Assembly (NCBI RefSeq): GCF_009939295.1
Contig: NZ_WVIC01000005.1
Span: 62,001 to 126,000 of the forward strand
Origin: Petrachloros mirabilis ULC683
Lineage (GTDB): Bacteria; Cyanobacteriota; Cyanobacteriia; Thermosynechococcales; Thermosynechococcaceae
Reading direction: 5' to 3'
Length of the DNA stretch: 64,000 bases
Positions 50,222-61,273 of this stretch are shown piece after piece. The notes beneath the pieces are model-generated. The model was not told the DNA's origin. It did no database searches and saw nothing but the letters and a program-made list of their open reading frames with translations. Numbering within the stretch: position 1 is the stretch's first letter; each line of letters starts with the position of its first letter. Position numbers and translations under genes: made by a program.

Positions 50222-52186
50222 ATGGGTAAGGTCATCGGAATTGATCTCGGAACCACAAATAGTTGTGTTGCAGTCCTAGAAGGTGGGCAGCCTGTGGTTA
50301 TCCCCAGTGCTGAGGGGGGTCGGACAACACCCAGCATCGTAGGATTTGGCAAATCTGACGAACGGCTTATCGGTCAATTGGCAAAACGCCAAGCCGTCAC
50401 CAACTCTGAAAATACCATCTTTAGTATTAAGCGATTTATTGGTCGCCGTTGGCAAGAAACCGAAGTGGAACGCTCTCGGGTGGCTTATGTCTGTATTTCC
50501 GGTCGAGATGACACGGTAGATGTACAGATCCGTGGCAAAGCCTTCACCCCCCAGGAACTCTCTGCCATGATTTTGCAGAAGTTAAAGCAAGACGCAGAAG
50601 ACTACCTGGGCGAATCAGTCTCTCAAGCCGTGATTACGGTTCCAGCCTATTTCAGTGATGCCCAGCGCCAAGCCACCAAAGATGCTGGCAGCATTGCTGG
50701 CTTAGAAGTGCTTCGCATTATCAACGAACCCACGGCGGCAGCCCTCTCCTACGGATTAGACAAGCAAGAACAAGAGCAGTGCGTGTTAGTGTTCGATTTG
50801 GGGGGGGGAACCTTTGACGTCTCCATTTTGCAGCTTGGAGACGGCATTTTCGAAGTCAAAGCCACAGCGGGCAACAACCATCTTGGGGGCGATGATTTTG
50901 ACGAATGCATCCTGCGCTGGATGCTGAAAAACTTTCAGGAGACCGAAAATATTGATCTTGCCAAAGACAAAATGGCGTTGCAACGGCTGCGAGAGGCGGC
51001 TGAGAAAGCAAAGGTCGAACTCTCTGGCACCATCAGTACCTCCATTAATCTGCCGTTTATTACGGCGGATGAAACCGGGCCGAAGCATCTGGAAACCGAG
51101 TTGACCCGAGCCAAATTTGAGGAGTTGGCGGCTGACTTAATTAAGGCCACTCTAGAGCCCATGGAGCAAGCACTGGAAGATAGTGATCTCACCCCAGAAG
51201 GCATTGATCGTATTCTGTTAGTCGGGGGTTCGACTCGAATTCCGGCTGTCCAAGACGCCGTGCGCCAATTCTTTAAGGGCAAAGCCCCCGACCGCTCTGT
51301 AAACCCGGATGAAGCGGTTGCCTTAGGTGCTGCCATTCAGGCCGGAGTGCTGGGGGGTGAAGTCAAAGACTTGCTGCTGCTTGATATTACACCTCTGTCC
51401 ATGGGGATTGAGACCCTAGGCGGGGTTTTCACCAAGATTATTGAGCGCAACACCACCTTGCCCACCAGTCGTTCCCAAAACTTTTCAACAGCGACCGATG
51501 GCCAAACTACCGTGGAAATCCAGGTTTTCCAGGGGGAACGTGCCATGGTAAAAGACAACAAGTGTCTGGGGCAATTTGAGCTAACCGGCATCCCTGCGGC
51601 TCCCCGAGGTGTTCCTCAGATTGAAGTCACTTTTGACATTGATGCCAATGGCATTCTGAATGTTTCTGCCCAAGACAAAGGAACAGGACGCAAGCAAAGC
51701 ATTCGGATTTCTAATACGGGGGGACTCAGCAGCTTTGAAGTGGAGCGCATGCGCCAAGAAGCCCAAATCTATGCCGATCAAGATCGCAAACAGCAAGAAA
51801 TAGCCCAGCTCAAGAATCAAGTGGATAGCTTAATTTACAATTACACTTCCACGCTTGAAGAAAATGGTGCTGCACTCAGTCCAGATTTGAAGCAGCATGC
51901 CGATCAAGTCGTTCAAGCCGTCCAAAGTAGTCTGAGCCAGCCCAGCCTGAGCGCTGACCTGCTGCGCCAAAAAATCGATGAGCTGCAACAATTGTTGTTG
52001 GGCATTGGTGCCGCAGTCTACCAAGCCCCCAGTACCAAAGCAGGACCGACACCTCCCCAGGCCGCCCTCTCTCATTCCTCAATTCCCGACTTTGACTCTT
52101 TTTCAAGCGTTGCTTTGGAAGATGAAGCCACGGTGATTGGCGACTTTGATGAAACCATTGTGACTGACTATGAAGCAGTTGACTAA
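50222..52186 (+). CDS. dnaK: Chaperone DnaK (DnaK2-type)
   Basis: Hsp70 chaperone with 654 residues: ATPase domain (about 1-380) beginning [20 protein letters not shown], with [31 protein letters not shown] and [13 protein letters not shown]; substrate-binding domain (about 390-505) with [18 protein letters not shown] and [19 protein letters not shown]; a helical lid and an acidic tail. Cyanobacteria have several DnaK paralogues; the location beside grpE and dnaJ and the tail suggest the main, DnaK2-like, form. It partners with GrpE, DnaJ, the membrane J-domain protein and ClpB of this window. Confidence 0.95.
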   Translation: MGKVIGIDLGTTNSCVAVLEGGQPVVIPSAEGGRTTPSIVGFGKSDERLIGQLAKRQAVTNSENTIFSIKRFIGRRWQETEVERSRVAYVCISGRDDTVDVQIRGKAFTPQELSAMILQKLKQDAEDYLGESVSQAVITVPAYFSDAQRQATKDAGSIAGLEVLRIINEPTAAALSYGLDKQEQEQCVLVFDLGGGTFDVSILQLGDGIFEVKATAGNNHLGGDDFDECILRWMLKNFQETENIDLAKDKMALQRLREAAEKAKVELSGTISTSINLPFITADETGPKHLETELTRAKFEELAADLIKATLEPMEQALEDSDLTPEGIDRILLVGGSTRIPAVQDAVRQFFKGKAPDRSVNPDEAVALGAAIQAGVLGGEVKDLLLLDITPLSMGIETLGGVFTKIIERNTTLPTSRSQNFSTATDGQTTVEIQVFQGERAMVKDNKCLGQFELTGIPAAPRGVPQIEVTFDIDANGILNVSAQDKGTGRKQSIRISNTGGLSSFEVERMRQEAQIYADQDRKQQEIAQLKNQVDSLIYNYTSTLEENGAALSPDLKQHADQVVQAVQSSLSQPSLSADLLRQKIDELQQLLLGIGAAVYQAPSTKAGPTPPQAALSHSSIPDFDSFSSVALEDEATVIGDFDETIVTDYEAVD

Positions 52187-52233
52187 CTGCGCTATGGTCA
52201 AGAGAGTATGTTGTCTATCTGAATGCAACATTT

Positions 52234-53370
52234 ATGGCTCGTGATTATTACGATCTTCTCGGTGTTTCGCGGAGTGCTGATCCGGACGAGCTCAAGCGTG
52301 CCTATCGCCGCTTAGCCCGAAAGTATCATCCTGATGTCAATAAAGAGGCAGGTGCCGAGGATCGGTTCAAGGAAATCAACCGAGCCTACGAAGTCCTCTC
52401 TGACTCAGAAATGCGGGCTCGCTATGACCGATTTGGTGAGGCGGGAGTGGGTGCAGCAGGCGCTACACCGGGGGGCTTTCAAGACTTTGGAGATATGGGT
52501 GGCTTTGCCGATATCTTTGAAAGTTTTTTCAGTGGTTTTGGTGGAACTGCCACCCAAGGAACCCGGCGACGTGCCGGCCCTACCCGGGGAGATGATTTGC
52601 GCTATGACCTGAAACTAGAGTTTCGAGAGGCTATTTTTGGGGGTGAAAAGCAAATTCGGATCACCCATTTAGAAACCTGTTCAGTGTGTCAGGGATCGGG
52701 GGCGAAGTCTGGCACCCGACCGCAAACCTGTGGCACCTGTGGTGGGAGTGGTCAAGTTCGACGAGCTGCCCGCACGCCATTTGGCAGTTTTACCCAAGTT
52801 TCGGTGTGCCCCACCTGCGAAGGCAGTGGTCAAACTATTGCCGAAAAGTGTGATGCCTGCGGCGGCAAAGGTCACAACCAGGTCAGTAAAAAGCTAAAAA
52901 TTACGATTCCCGGTGGCGTTGATACGGGAACGCGTCTACGGGTACTCAACGAGGGGGATGCAGGTCTGCGGGGCGGTCCCCCTGGAGATCTCTATGTCTA
53001 CTTGTTTGTCGATCAAGATGCTGAGTTTCGGCGCGAAGGCGACAATATCTTATCTGATCTCACCATTGGCTATCTTCAAGCTATTTTGGGGGGACAGGTG
53101 CCGGTGAACACGGTGGACGGCGAAACGCTGCTGACGATTCCACCGGGAACCCAGTCGGGGACGGTCTTAACTCTGGAAAAGCAGGGGGCTCGTCGTGTCG
53201 GTAATCCTGTGGATCGCGGCGATCATCTGATTACCATTGCCGTGGAAATTCCCACGCGCATTTCGGCAGAGGAGCGCGAGTTGTTAGAAAAGCTGGCGCA
53301 GATTCGAGCCGAAAAAATGAATAAGGGGGGGGTTGAAGGCTTCCTAGGAGGCTTATTTGGGGGGCGCTAA
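52234..53370 (+). CDS. dnaJ: Chaperone DnaJ
   Basis: Type I Hsp40 with 378 residues. The J-domain has [16 protein letters not shown] (about 23-38; HPD present). A Gly/Phe-rich region (about 70-115) follows, then the zinc domain with four Cys repeats ([32 protein letters not shown], about 150-215), and the C-terminal substrate domains ([34 protein letters not shown]). It stimulates the ATPase of DnaK encoded just upstream (47 bases). The tusA gene follows after 3 bases. Confidence 0.96.
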   Translation: MARDYYDLLGVSRSADPDELKRAYRRLARKYHPDVNKEAGAEDRFKEINRAYEVLSDSEMRARYDRFGEAGVGAAGATPGGFQDFGDMGGFADIFESFFSGFGGTATQGTRRRAGPTRGDDLRYDLKLEFREAIFGGEKQIRITHLETCSVCQGSGAKSGTRPQTCGTCGGSGQVRRAARTPFGSFTQVSVCPTCEGSGQTIAEKCDACGGKGHNQVSKKLKITIPGGVDTGTRLRVLNEGDAGLRGGPPGDLYVYLFVDQDAEFRREGDNILSDLTIGYLQAILGGQVPVNTVDGETLLTIPPGTQSGTVLTLEKQGARRVGNPVDRGDHLITIAVEIPTRISAEERELLEKLAQIRAEKMNKGGVEGFLGGLFGGR

Positions 53371-53373
53371 GTC

Positions 53374-53634
53374 ATGAGTTTGTCCTCAGCGTTTGCCAGC
53401 CCGGAGACGTTGGATCTCAGGGGCACGCCTTGTCCGCTTAATTTTGTGCGAACGAAACTGCGGTTACAGCAAATGCACCCCGGTGCCTTATTAGAAGTGT
53501 GGTTAGATGGCGGGGAGCCCATTGCCCAAGTGCCTGACAGCTTAAGGATGTCGGGCTATGTGATTGAGGCAATAGAAGCGCGCGCAGAATATTTTGCGCT
53601 CCAGGTTCGTTGTCCGGGGGGAGAAGCTGGGTGA
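53374..53634 (+). CDS. tusA: TusA-family sulfur carrier
   Basis: An 86-residue protein with the TusA-like core LDLRGTPCPLNFVRTKLRLQQM (about residues 14-35). The active-site Cys is in RGTPCP, the position used for persulfide transfer. The second conserved element is the small acidic beta-strand LLEVWLDGGEPIAQVP. The function is probably sulfur delivery to tRNA thiolation or cofactor synthesis; the partner is not visible. It lies 3 bases after dnaJ, and its TGA overlaps the GTG start of rsgA, so the three are coupled. Similar small TusA-like genes occur at this position in other cyanobacteria. Confidence 0.88.
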   Translation: MSLSSAFASPETLDLRGTPCPLNFVRTKLRLQQMHPGALLEVWLDGGEPIAQVPDSLRMSGYVIEAIEARAEYFALQVRCPGGEAG

Positions 53635-54740
53635 GCACTAGGGCAAATCGACCTGGTTTCATTGAGCCTATCCAGGGAACTGTATTGGCGGTTCAGGCCA
53701 ATTTTTATCGCGTGCGACTGCAATTGGCGGACTCAGTTGATGGGGTGGGGTTGCCGCCAAGGGAGTTGTTGTGCACTCGCCGCTCAAGACTGAAGAAAAT
53801 GGGTCAGCAAGTCATGGTGGGTGATCAGGTGCGAATTGAGGAACCTGACTGGCAGGGTGGGCGGGGGGCAATTGCTGAGGTCTTGCCGCGGGGCTTGGTT
53901 TTGCAGCGGCCTCCAGTTGCCAATGCTCAACAGGTCTTGTTGTTGTTTGCCTTGGTTGATCCGCCCTTGGATCTGCAACAGTTGACCCGTTTTTTGGTCA
54001 CGGTGGAGGCCACGGGGCTCCAGGTGCGCCTCTGTTTCAATAAATGTGATTTGGTGGATCAAACTGAACAGCAAGATTGGTGCGATCGCGTCCACCAATG
54101 GGGCTACCCAGCCCACCTGATCAGTTTGTACCAGCAGAGGGGGCTAGAGGGCATCCAAACCTCGCTCAAGCATCGAGTCACCGTATTGGCTGGCCCCTCT
54201 GGGGTCGGCAAATCCAGTCTCATTCACCACCTTCTCCCCCATGCAGAGCTTCGCGTTGGAGAAATTTCGCACCGGTGGCGACGGGGTCAGCATACGACCC
54301 GCCACGTCGAATTATTTGAATTACCCCAAGGGGGGCTGATTGCTGACACCCCTGGCTTTAATCAACCCGCACTCACCTGTGAACCATCAGCCCTGGCCCA
54401 TTGTTTTCCAGAGATTCGCCAACGATTACAGCAAGGGCAATGTCAATTTAAAGATTGTCTGCACCGAGATGAGCCCCATTGCATGGTTCGGGGATCTTGG
54501 GAGCGCTACCCCTATTATCTAACCCTTTTAGAAGAAGCCATGACCCTGGAGGCCGAGCGCAATGCAACGGCCAACCCAGAAGTCAACCTGAAGACAAAAC
54601 CGACCCGGGGGGGAAGCACCCACCCCGAACCCAAACTGATGGCAAAGCGCTATCGTCGGAGTGCTCGCAAAACAGAGCACCAAACCCTACAGCACCTTTA
54701 CCAAGAAGCCGAAGAGCAGTGGAGTAGCCCTGAGCGCTAG
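53631..54740 (+). CDS. rsgA: Ribosome biogenesis GTPase RsgA
   Basis: A circularly permuted GTPase that matures the 30S subunit. It has 369 residues: N-terminal OB fold (GTVLAVQANFYRVRLQL), then the permuted G domain in the order G4 NKCDLVD (about 138), G1 GPSGVGKSSLIHHL (about 188), G2 HTTRHVELFEL, G3 DTPGFNQP, and a C-terminal zinc site (CQFKDCLHRDEPHCMV). The GTG at 53631 overlaps the tusA stop (GTGA) and follows GGGGGGAG. An in-frame TTG at 53610 is possible. The C-terminal basic extension (RYRRSARKTEHQ) may bind rRNA. Convergent with a SRPBCC gene with 4 overlapping bases. Confidence 0.93.
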   Translation: MSTRANRPGFIEPIQGTVLAVQANFYRVRLQLADSVDGVGLPPRELLCTRRSRLKKMGQQVMVGDQVRIEEPDWQGGRGAIAEVLPRGLVLQRPPVANAQQVLLLFALVDPPLDLQQLTRFLVTVEATGLQVRLCFNKCDLVDQTEQQDWCDRVHQWGYPAHLISLYQQRGLEGIQTSLKHRVTVLAGPSGVGKSSLIHHLLPHAELRVGEISHRWRRGQHTTRHVELFELPQGGLIADTPGFNQPALTCEPSALAHCFPEIRQRLQQGQCQFKDCLHRDEPHCMVRGSWERYPYYLTLLEEAMTLEAERNATANPEVNLKTKPTRGGSTHPEPKLMAKRYRRSARKTEHQTLQHLYQEAEEQWSSPER

Positions 54741-55387
54741 TCTTGAGGCTCCGCCGCACTTAACTCATTCAAAGGATATAGGGTCGCCAAGCGATCCCGA
54801 ATTGCCATCAAGTTGTTGGGCAAGTCTTTGCGCAATCGCCGCTCTACAGCAATCACAGGCATCGTTCGTTTAGGATGCACTTGCACCGCATAGGTCAATT
54901 CCGTCCCAGGATCCTGGGCATGGCCAAGGGGCAACGAGCGCAGTCGCCAGCCTCCCTCAAAGGCCGTAAAGTCACCTTCTACCATGGTAAAACCCAGGGT
55001 ATGCGGAAACTGCTCTTGCATTTCTAAGACGACCCGCGCTGAAAACTTCAGAAACAGGGCATCCTGCACCCCAACCTGCTCCAGCAAAATGCAACCCTCC
55101 TCTGAGGGTAAGCACTTACTTTTGGCCAAATTGGGAATAAAGTCAGCCAACCGTTCATAATCTGTGAGCACCTGCCAAACTTTCTCGGGAGCATGGGGGA
55201 GCAGTAGCTTGGCTTCAATGTACCGCTGACGCCCCTCTCGTTTCTGTAACCACAGGGAAACCTGATCGCTCAGCGACTCAACGGTTTCTAGATCCGCTTC
55301 GGCCTCCGTGGTTGGCTCAGATGTCGCTGGCTGGGGGTCTGTAGCCAGCGGATTCAGCGCCATATCCAAGGAAGAAAAGTCTGGCAT
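54737..55387 (-). CDS. SRPBCC (START-like) domain protein
   Basis: A 216-residue protein. A disordered acidic N-terminus (about 1-45) is followed by a SRPBCC/COQ10-type lipid-binding fold (about 55-205): IEAKLLLPHAPEKVWQVLTDYERLADFIPNLAKS is the cyclase/dehydrase signature start, and the C-terminal helix is VERRLRKDLPNNLMAIRDRL. Such proteins bind hydrophobic ligands such as quinones or bilins; the ligand here is unknown. No signal peptide. Its 3' end overlaps rsgA by 4 bases. Confidence 0.85.
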   Translation of the reverse strand: MPDFSSLDMALNPLATDPQPATSEPTTEAEADLETVESLSDQVSLWLQKREGRQRYIEAKLLLPHAPEKVWQVLTDYERLADFIPNLAKSKCLPSEEGCILLEQVGVQDALFLKFSARVVLEMQEQFPHTLGFTMVEGDFTAFEGGWRLRSLPLGHAQDPGTELTYAVQVHPKRTMPVIAVERRLRKDLPNNLMAIRDRLATLYPLNELSAAEPQD

Positions 55388-55622
55388 AGATCAACCCCGA
55401 TCAACACACTTCAAAAGACCATCTCAACAAATGCCCCAGCCCAAAGGCGTTAAATTGAGCTGACAAATCACCGTCAAAAGTCCCCAAGAAACCAGTTCAG
55501 CCATGAACTAGACTGGCATTGATCCCCCAGGGCTGCCACCCTACTGCAAGCAGTGCTTTGCTTAGGATACCCACCCGCGCCCGATCTACCTCAAAATATG
55601 ACTTCTCTAACTTGCCCACCTC
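55388..55622. other. Gap between the SRPBCC and Lon-domain genes
   Basis: About 235 bases with no gene seen. It contains the probable promoter of the SRPBCC gene. No notable structure was found. Confidence 0.35.
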
Positions 55623-56279
55623 TCAAGCCGACTCATCAGCCTGGAAGGTATCTTTTAGAGCAGTACGGGCTGCTAGGTGATTTCGGGTAGAGGTCAAAAT
55701 TTCAATTTCGCGTTTCAGACGCATTGCCGTATCTTGTAGTTCCAGAAGACTCTGCTGTTCAGGCGCTGCACCATAGAAATTGCTTGCCACCCAGTAGGAC
55801 AATTCCACCGGTAAACTCGGCACCTCTTCAGGCATACTGATATCTTGCTCGGTGAGCTTGGCAGAGAGATGAACCACATCTTTGAACAACTGCAATACAT
55901 CCTTGGCCAAGCCTCTGAGATCCTCTTGAGGTGGGTCATCCTCGATCCACTCCACCAAGCCCACCCGATAGGGCTTTTCCCTAACGTAGTCCAAAACCCG
56001 GAACCGCTGTTGACCTAGGGTTAACACCATCATCCGATCATCAGGGAGCCGCTCAAACCGAACAATTTCTGCACAGCAACCAATATTGACCGCCCGCCCT
56101 TGCTCTGGATCCCACATAAGTACGCCAAACCTGCGATCGCATTCCAGGATTGTATTCATCATGATTCGGTAGCGAAACTCAAAAATATGCAACGGCAAGG
56201 GTCGACCTGGAAAAAGCACAATCTCAGGTAACGGAAAAAGAGGCAACTCACGAACGGCAATAGAAGATGATGATGGCAT
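55623..56279 (-). CDS. Lon substrate-binding (LAN/PUA-like) domain protein
   Basis: A 218-residue protein made of one Lon N-terminal domain, without AAA or protease domains. ELPLFPLPEIVLFPGRPLPLHIFEFRYR (about 11-38) is the signature; VLTLGQQRFRVLDYV and the helical C-terminus (KREIEILTSTRNHLAARTAL) follow. It is of unknown function. In many cyanobacteria it follows the str operon (tuf-rpsJ) as here, so it may be co-regulated with translation genes. A repeat-rich 360-base gap separates it from rpsJ. Confidence 0.88.
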   Translation of the reverse strand: MPSSSSIAVRELPLFPLPEIVLFPGRPLPLHIFEFRYRIMMNTILECDRRFGVLMWDPEQGRAVNIGCCAEIVRFERLPDDRMMVLTLGQQRFRVLDYVREKPYRVGLVEWIEDDPPQEDLRGLAKDVLQLFKDVVHLSAKLTEQDISMPEEVPSLPVELSYWVASNFYGAAPEQQSLLELQDTAMRLKREIEILTSTRNHLAARTALKDTFQADESA

Positions 56280-56370
56280 GCTGCAAACTATGACTCAATG
56301 CAAATCAATAAGCTTTCCTAACACTGTAACGAAGGAATTTAAAAGCTGCTAAGCCCATTCCAAAGCATAA

Positions 56371-56396
56371 CCCCGTAGAAGACACACTTCACGGGG
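56371..56396 (-). terminator. Hairpin downstream of the rpsJ end
   Basis: CCCCGTAGAAG and CTTCACGGGG pair around ACACA with one bulge. On the minus strand it reads GACCCCGTGAAG...CTTCTACGGGGTTATGCTTTGG. It may end the str operon transcript ahead of the Lon-domain gene. The following T content is weak. Confidence 0.4.
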
Positions 56397-56398
56397 TC

Positions 56399-56579
56399 AG
56401 AGCTTGTTTGAGAAGTTGCTTAGACCTTGCACTTGCCCCCCTAGCCCCCCCTCGCGCAGCGTGCCCGCAGGGCGTAATTCTGGGGGGAAATGAGCAGATT
56501 TTTTGGCTTTCTCCCCCCAATTTTGGGGGGTCGGGGGGGCTAATGCGGGGATAAATGAGGCTTTTCAGACAGCCTCTCA
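56399..56579. mobile_element. MITE-like GC-run element
   Basis: A roughly 180-bp segment. Imperfect terminal similarity exists between its left end AGAGCTTGTTTGAGAAG and the reverse complement of its right end, AGAGGCTGTCTGAAAAG. The inside has runs of C and G (CCCCCCTAGCCCCCC; TCCCCCCAATTTTGGGGGG). No coding capacity. No clear target duplication. It sits between rpsJ and the Lon-domain gene. Confidence 0.5.
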
Positions 56580-56640
56580 CACAATTCAAAATCAAGGATG
56601 CAGGTAGCAGCATCGGAGTCCCAATGGCTCCAACTGTTTT

Positions 56641-56958
56641 CTAGAGCTTAACCTCAATATCTACCCCTGCAGGTAGATCCAACTTCATCAGGGCGTCAAT
56701 AGTTTTAGGAGAAGGCTGATAAATATCAATAATCCGGCGATGGGTTCGGGTTTCAAAATGCTCTCGAGAATCCTTATCCACATGGGGAGAGCGCAACACA
56801 CAATAAATGCGGCGGCGAGTAGGTAACGGAATCGGGCCAACCGGAGAAGCACTAGTGCGCCGCGCAGTTTCGACAATTTTGTCGCAAGAGGTATCTAAAA
56901 GCTTATGATCAAAAGCTTTCAGGCGAATCCGAATCTTTTGTTGCTGGAGAGTAGCCAT
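56641..56958 (-). CDS. rpsJ: 30S ribosomal protein S10
   Basis: Ribosomal protein S10 (NusE), 105 residues: [27 protein letters not shown] at the start, [31 protein letters not shown] (about 43-73) and the C-terminal [13 protein letters not shown]. It is part of the ribosome and of NusB-dependent antitermination. The placement directly after tuf in the str operon is typical of cyanobacteria and differs from the S10 operon of enterobacteria. Confidence 0.98.
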   Translation of the reverse strand: MATLQQQKIRIRLKAFDHKLLDTSCDKIVETARRTSASPVGPIPLPTRRRIYCVLRSPHVDKDSREHFETRTHRRIIDIYQPSPKTIDALMKLDLPAGVDIEVKL

Positions 56959-57103
56959 AGGATATTGTTGTTAAGTTTTCAAGGTTCAAAAGCATCGCAG
57001 CCGCTTCGGGAAGGAATCACCGCCCCTAAGCATCCCGCCCATGGGCAGCAGAAAGGGCAGCTATAATCAGCACACAGCGTGCCCTTTCTGGCCATGGAGG
57101 CAG

Positions 57104-58333
57104 CTATTTCAGAATTTTGGACACCACACCAGCACCGATAGTGCGTCCACCCTCACGAATGGCAAAGCGCATCCCTTGCTCAATGGCAATGGGGTTAATC
57201 AACTCCACAGTCATTTTAATTCGGTCACCGGGCATAACCATTTCGGCTTCGCTGCCATCATCGGCCGTAAAAGCGCTGATAGTTCCGGTCACATCGGTCG
57301 TCCGTACATAGAATTGAGGACGGTAGCCTGGGAAAAAGGGGGTATGACGGCCACCTTCATCCTTTTTGAGCACATAGACCTCAGACTCAAACTGAGTGTG
57401 GGGGGTAATTGAACCCGGCTTGGCAATCACCATACCGCGCTCAATATCATTTTTTTGAATCCCCCGCAGCAATACCCCAACATTATCCCCCGCCATCCCT
57501 TCATCTAGGATTTTCTGGAACATTTCCACCCCAGTGACGGTGGTGCTGCGGGTATCTCTAATGCCGACCAATTCAACAGTTTCCTGCACTTTGACCTTAC
57601 CGCGCTCAATCCGGCCTGTGGCCACGGTACCCCGACCGGTAATAGAAAACACATCTTCCACGGCCATCAGAAAAGGCTTGTCAATATCCCGCTCAGGGGT
57701 GGGAATATAGGCATCTACTTCATCCATCAAGGCGTAGATTTTGTCAATCCACTCGTTGTCCCCCTTTTTGGCGCTAGCATTTGAAGTCAACGCTTCAACA
57801 GCCTGTAGGGCAGACCCCGAGACAATGGGAATGTCATCGCCAGGGAAATCATAGCTGCTCAGTAATTCCCGAACTTCTAACTCAACCAGTTCGAGCAACT
57901 CGTCGTCATCCACCTGATCTTGCTTATTTAAGAAGACCACAATATTGGGCACCCCCACTTGCTTAGCCAAGAGAATATGCTCACGGGTTTGAGGCATGGG
58001 ACCATCCGCCGCAGACACCACCAAAATAGCGCCATCCATTTGGGCAGCTCCGGTGATCATGTTTTTCACGTAGTCTGCGTGTCCTGGGCAGTCCACGTGG
58101 GCATAGTGACGATCTGGGGTTTCGTACTCAACGTGGGCAGTGTTGATGGTGATGCCTCTTGCCTTTTCTTCAGGAGCAGCATCAATCTCATCGTATTTTC
58201 TGGCCTTTGCTGAGCCGGCAGCCGCCAGAGCCATGGTAATTGCAGCCGTCAACGTGGTCTTGCCATGGTCAACATGGCCAATGGTGCCAATGTTGACGTG
58301 GGGTTTGTTTCGTTCAAATTTTGCGCGTGCCAT
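57104..58333 (-). CDS. tuf: Elongation factor Tu
   Basis: A translational GTPase that brings aminoacyl-tRNA to the ribosome. It has 409 residues with G1 [10 protein letters not shown] (about 19), [39 protein letters not shown] (about 81-119), NKQD (about 136) and SGSAL, followed by two beta-barrel domains ([21 protein letters not shown]). The cyanobacterial insert of about 10 residues ([12 protein letters not shown]) follows the G domain. It lies 25 bases after fusA. Confidence 0.99.
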   Translation of the reverse strand: MARAKFERNKPHVNIGTIGHVDHGKTTLTAAITMALAAAGSAKARKYDEIDAAPEEKARGITINTAHVEYETPDRHYAHVDCPGHADYVKNMITGAAQMDGAILVVSAADGPMPQTREHILLAKQVGVPNIVVFLNKQDQVDDDELLELVELEVRELLSSYDFPGDDIPIVSGSALQAVEALTSNASAKKGDNEWIDKIYALMDEVDAYIPTPERDIDKPFLMAVEDVFSITGRGTVATGRIERGKVKVQETVELVGIRDTRSTTVTGVEMFQKILDEGMAGDNVGVLLRGIQKNDIERGMVIAKPGSITPHTQFESEVYVLKKDEGGRHTPFFPGYRPQFYVRTTDVTGTISAFTADDGSEAEMVMPGDRIKMTVELINPIAIEQGMRFAIREGGRTIGAGVVSKILK

Positions 58334-58358
58334 GAATCAACAATTCCTCTTCGATGAT

Positions 58359-60434
58359 CTATGCGTTCCCTTTGTTTTTTTCGATGATTGGCTCAGCCAC
58401 ACTTCGAGGAACCTCGTCATAATGGCTGAACTCCATGGAAAATATACCTCGACCCTGAGTCATCGACCGGATGTCCGTGGCATACCCAAACATGGTGGCC
58501 AAAGGCACTTTAGCGGTGACCTTTGCCAGTCCCTGATCGACTTCCTGGCCTTCAATGTGGCCACGACGGGAAATCAGGTCACCCATCACGCCCCCCAGGA
58601 AATCCTCAGGAACTTCTACTTCTACCTTCATCATAGGCTCAAGTAGGGCGGGTGAAGCTTTTGTAACCCCCTCTTTGATGGCCATTGAGCCAGCAATCTT
58701 AAAGGCCATTTCCGAGGAGTCAACATCATGGTAAGAGCCGTCAATCAGCGTTGCCCTGACATCAATGAGGGGATAGCCTGCCAAAATACCCGATGCACAA
58801 GCTTCCTTCATCCCTTGGGCGGCGGGATTAATATATTCCTTGGGAACCGTGCCACCGACAATCTTAGAGATAAATTCAAAGCCAGTGCCCGGATCTCCTG
58901 GTTCTAGTTCAATGACCACATGGCCATACTGGCCTTTGCCACCGCTTTGGCGAATAAATTTGCCTTCTGCTTGAACGGCTTTGCGAATGGTTTCTCGGTA
59001 GGCAACCTGAGGTGCGCCGACATTGGCCTCCACCTTGAATTCACGAAGCATCCGATCCACCAAAATTTCTAGGTGGAGTTCTCCCATGCCAGCAATCACG
59101 GTCTGGTTGGTTTCGGGGTCAACACTCACCCGAAAGGTAGGGTCTTCTTCTGACAAGGACTGGAGCGCCTTGGACAGCTTTTCCATATCTTGCTTGGTCT
59201 TGGGTTCAACCGCCACGGAAATCACAGGTTCAGGAATATAGAGAGATTCTAGGAGAACAGACTCTCCTTCATCACACAGGGTATCACCGGTGAAGGTATC
59301 TTTGAGACCCAAGGCTGCTCCCAAATCTCCAGCCCGCAATTCGTCTACTTCAATGCGCTCGTCAGCCTTCAGGACAATGAGCCGAGAGATCCGCTCTTTT
59401 TTATTTTTGGTGGTGTTGAGAACGTAGCTACCTTTCTTGAGAATGCCAGAGTAGACCCGTAAAAATGTGAGTCGCCCGTAGGGATCAGACATGATCTTAA
59501 AGGCCAGAGCCGATAACGGCTCGTCATCATTGGCGTGGCGTTCGATCACAGTGCCGTCAGCCAGGGTGCCCTTGATAGGGGGCACATCAAGGGGTGCGGG
59601 CAAATAGTCAATGACCGCATCTAGGAGTAGCTGTACCCCTTTATTCTTAAAGGCCGATCCACAGAGCATGGGAACAATGGTTCCGGAAATGGTGCCTTGG
59701 CGGAGCGCGTCTCGAATTTCAGCTTCAGAAAGGGTTTCACCTTCGAGGTATTTTTCCATTAAGCTGTCATCAGACTCAGCAACCGCTTCTACGAGTTGAG
59801 TGCGAAATTTTTGGGAGATTTCCTGCATTTCTTCCGGAATTTCGACCTGTTGAATATCTGTGCCTAAGTCGTTGTTGTAGAGATAGGCTTTTAGAGCCAC
59901 TAAGTCAATGATGCCGCGCAGGTTATTTTCACTGCCGATGGGCAGTTGTATGGGGACGGCATTCGCTCGCAGGCGATCACGAATTTGGTGATAAACCCGA
60001 TAAAAGTCGGCACCGGTTCGATCCATTTTGTTGACAAAGACAATCCGAGGGACGGCATAGCGATCTGCTTGTCGCCAGACGGTCTCAGACTGCGGTTGCA
60101 CACCACCCACGGAGCAAAAAACAGCAATGACCCCATCGAGAACCCGCATGGATCGCTCAACTTCAATGGTGAAGTCAACATGTCCTGGGGTGTCAATGAT
60201 GTTAATTTGATAATCTTTCCAGTTGGTAGTAATGGCCGCAGCTGTAATCGTAATGCCCCGCTCACGTTCTTGAGCCATCCAGTCGGTTACGGTGTTGCCA
60301 TCGTGAACCTCGCCAATTTTATGAACCACACCCGAGTAAAATAAAATTCGTTCGGTGGTGGTTGTTTTACCTGCATCAATATGAGCCGCAATTCCGATAT
60401 TACGCACTCGTTTAAGGGGGACGGAACGTGCCAC
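58359..60434 (-). CDS. fusA: Elongation factor G
   Basis: Translocation GTPase of 691 residues. G1 [15 protein letters not shown] (about 17-31), [26 protein letters not shown], then domains II-V with [15 protein letters not shown] and the C-terminal [13 protein letters not shown]. Four domains follow in the usual order. Typical str operon member between rpsG and tuf. No second paralogue in the window. Confidence 0.99.
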   Translation of the reverse strand: MARSVPLKRVRNIGIAAHIDAGKTTTTERILFYSGVVHKIGEVHDGNTVTDWMAQERERGITITAAAITTNWKDYQINIIDTPGHVDFTIEVERSMRVLDGVIAVFCSVGGVQPQSETVWRQADRYAVPRIVFVNKMDRTGADFYRVYHQIRDRLRANAVPIQLPIGSENNLRGIIDLVALKAYLYNNDLGTDIQQVEIPEEMQEISQKFRTQLVEAVAESDDSLMEKYLEGETLSEAEIRDALRQGTISGTIVPMLCGSAFKNKGVQLLLDAVIDYLPAPLDVPPIKGTLADGTVIERHANDDEPLSALAFKIMSDPYGRLTFLRVYSGILKKGSYVLNTTKNKKERISRLIVLKADERIEVDELRAGDLGAALGLKDTFTGDTLCDEGESVLLESLYIPEPVISVAVEPKTKQDMEKLSKALQSLSEEDPTFRVSVDPETNQTVIAGMGELHLEILVDRMLREFKVEANVGAPQVAYRETIRKAVQAEGKFIRQSGGKGQYGHVVIELEPGDPGTGFEFISKIVGGTVPKEYINPAAQGMKEACASGILAGYPLIDVRATLIDGSYHDVDSSEMAFKIAGSMAIKEGVTKASPALLEPMMKVEVEVPEDFLGGVMGDLISRRGHIEGQEVDQGLAKVTAKVPLATMFGYATDIRSMTQGRGIFSMEFSHYDEVPRSVAEPIIEKNKGNA

Positions 60435-60587
60435 AGCTACCTCCTTCGTCCTAGCAATGCCATTCGCAATACGTTAATGACGGCAATTCTGTAACAATTC
60501 TATACTTTTGCAAAAAACAAGGTGGGCTACTAGAGGTGGGTGGCTGCTGAGCCGATAAGAGGTGGATAGCATTAACTGCCGCCTACT

Positions 60588-61058
60588 TTAGTAGCGATAG
60601 TGGGCAAAGGCCTTGTTGGACTCAGCCATGCGGTGGGTTTCTTCCCGCTTGCGAATGGTGCCGCCCGTTTCATTGGCGGCGTCAATCAGTTCGTTGGCCA
60701 ACTTCGCGGTCATGGAGCGCCCCGGACGCTGACGCGAAAACTGCACCAACCAGCGCAGGGCTAGGGCAACCCCACGCTCTGATCTCACTTCCATGGGAAC
60801 CTGATAGGTGGCTCCGCCCACTCGTCGCGGTTTGACCTCAACCAGTGGGGTAGCGTTACGAACGGCGGTTTCAAAGACTTCGAGGGCTTCTCGTCCCGTC
60901 CGTTCCTCGACGACTTTGAGGGCGTCATACAGAATACGTGACGCCAAAGATTTTTTGCCGCTTTTCATGAGACGACGCACGGTCATGGTGATCAGACGGC
61001 TGTTGTAGACAGGGTCAGAGGGGATGGGTCGCTTGGGCGCACGGACACGACGAGACAT
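60588..61058 (-). CDS. rpsG: 30S ribosomal protein S7
   Basis: 156 residues: [24 protein letters not shown] at the start, [26 protein letters not shown] (about 31-56), [21 protein letters not shown] (about 72-92) and the C-terminal [20 protein letters not shown]. It binds the 16S 3' major domain. It is 215 bases after rpsL and 150 before fusA. Confidence 0.98.
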   Translation of the reverse strand: MSRRVRAPKRPIPSDPVYNSRLITMTVRRLMKSGKKSLASRILYDALKVVEERTGREALEVFETAVRNATPLVEVKPRRVGGATYQVPMEVRSERGVALALRWLVQFSRQRPGRSMTAKLANELIDAANETGGTIRKREETHRMAESNKAFAHYRY

Positions 61059-61273
61059 GGATAACCTTTAAGTGATGAACGACAATGGTGTAATCAATGG
61101 GGGTTGAGACAGGTCTGGAGTCATAAACACCCCAAATGCTCTCGACCCAGCAGGACTTGAAGAACTGAATGGGGGCTAGAGTCGGGCAGAAAATTGGAGA
61201 CGATGGCTGTAGGCTGGTCTTTGACCATCGCCCCCTCAAGCGTCAACACCAAGCACAATAAGCTCGGTCTAGG

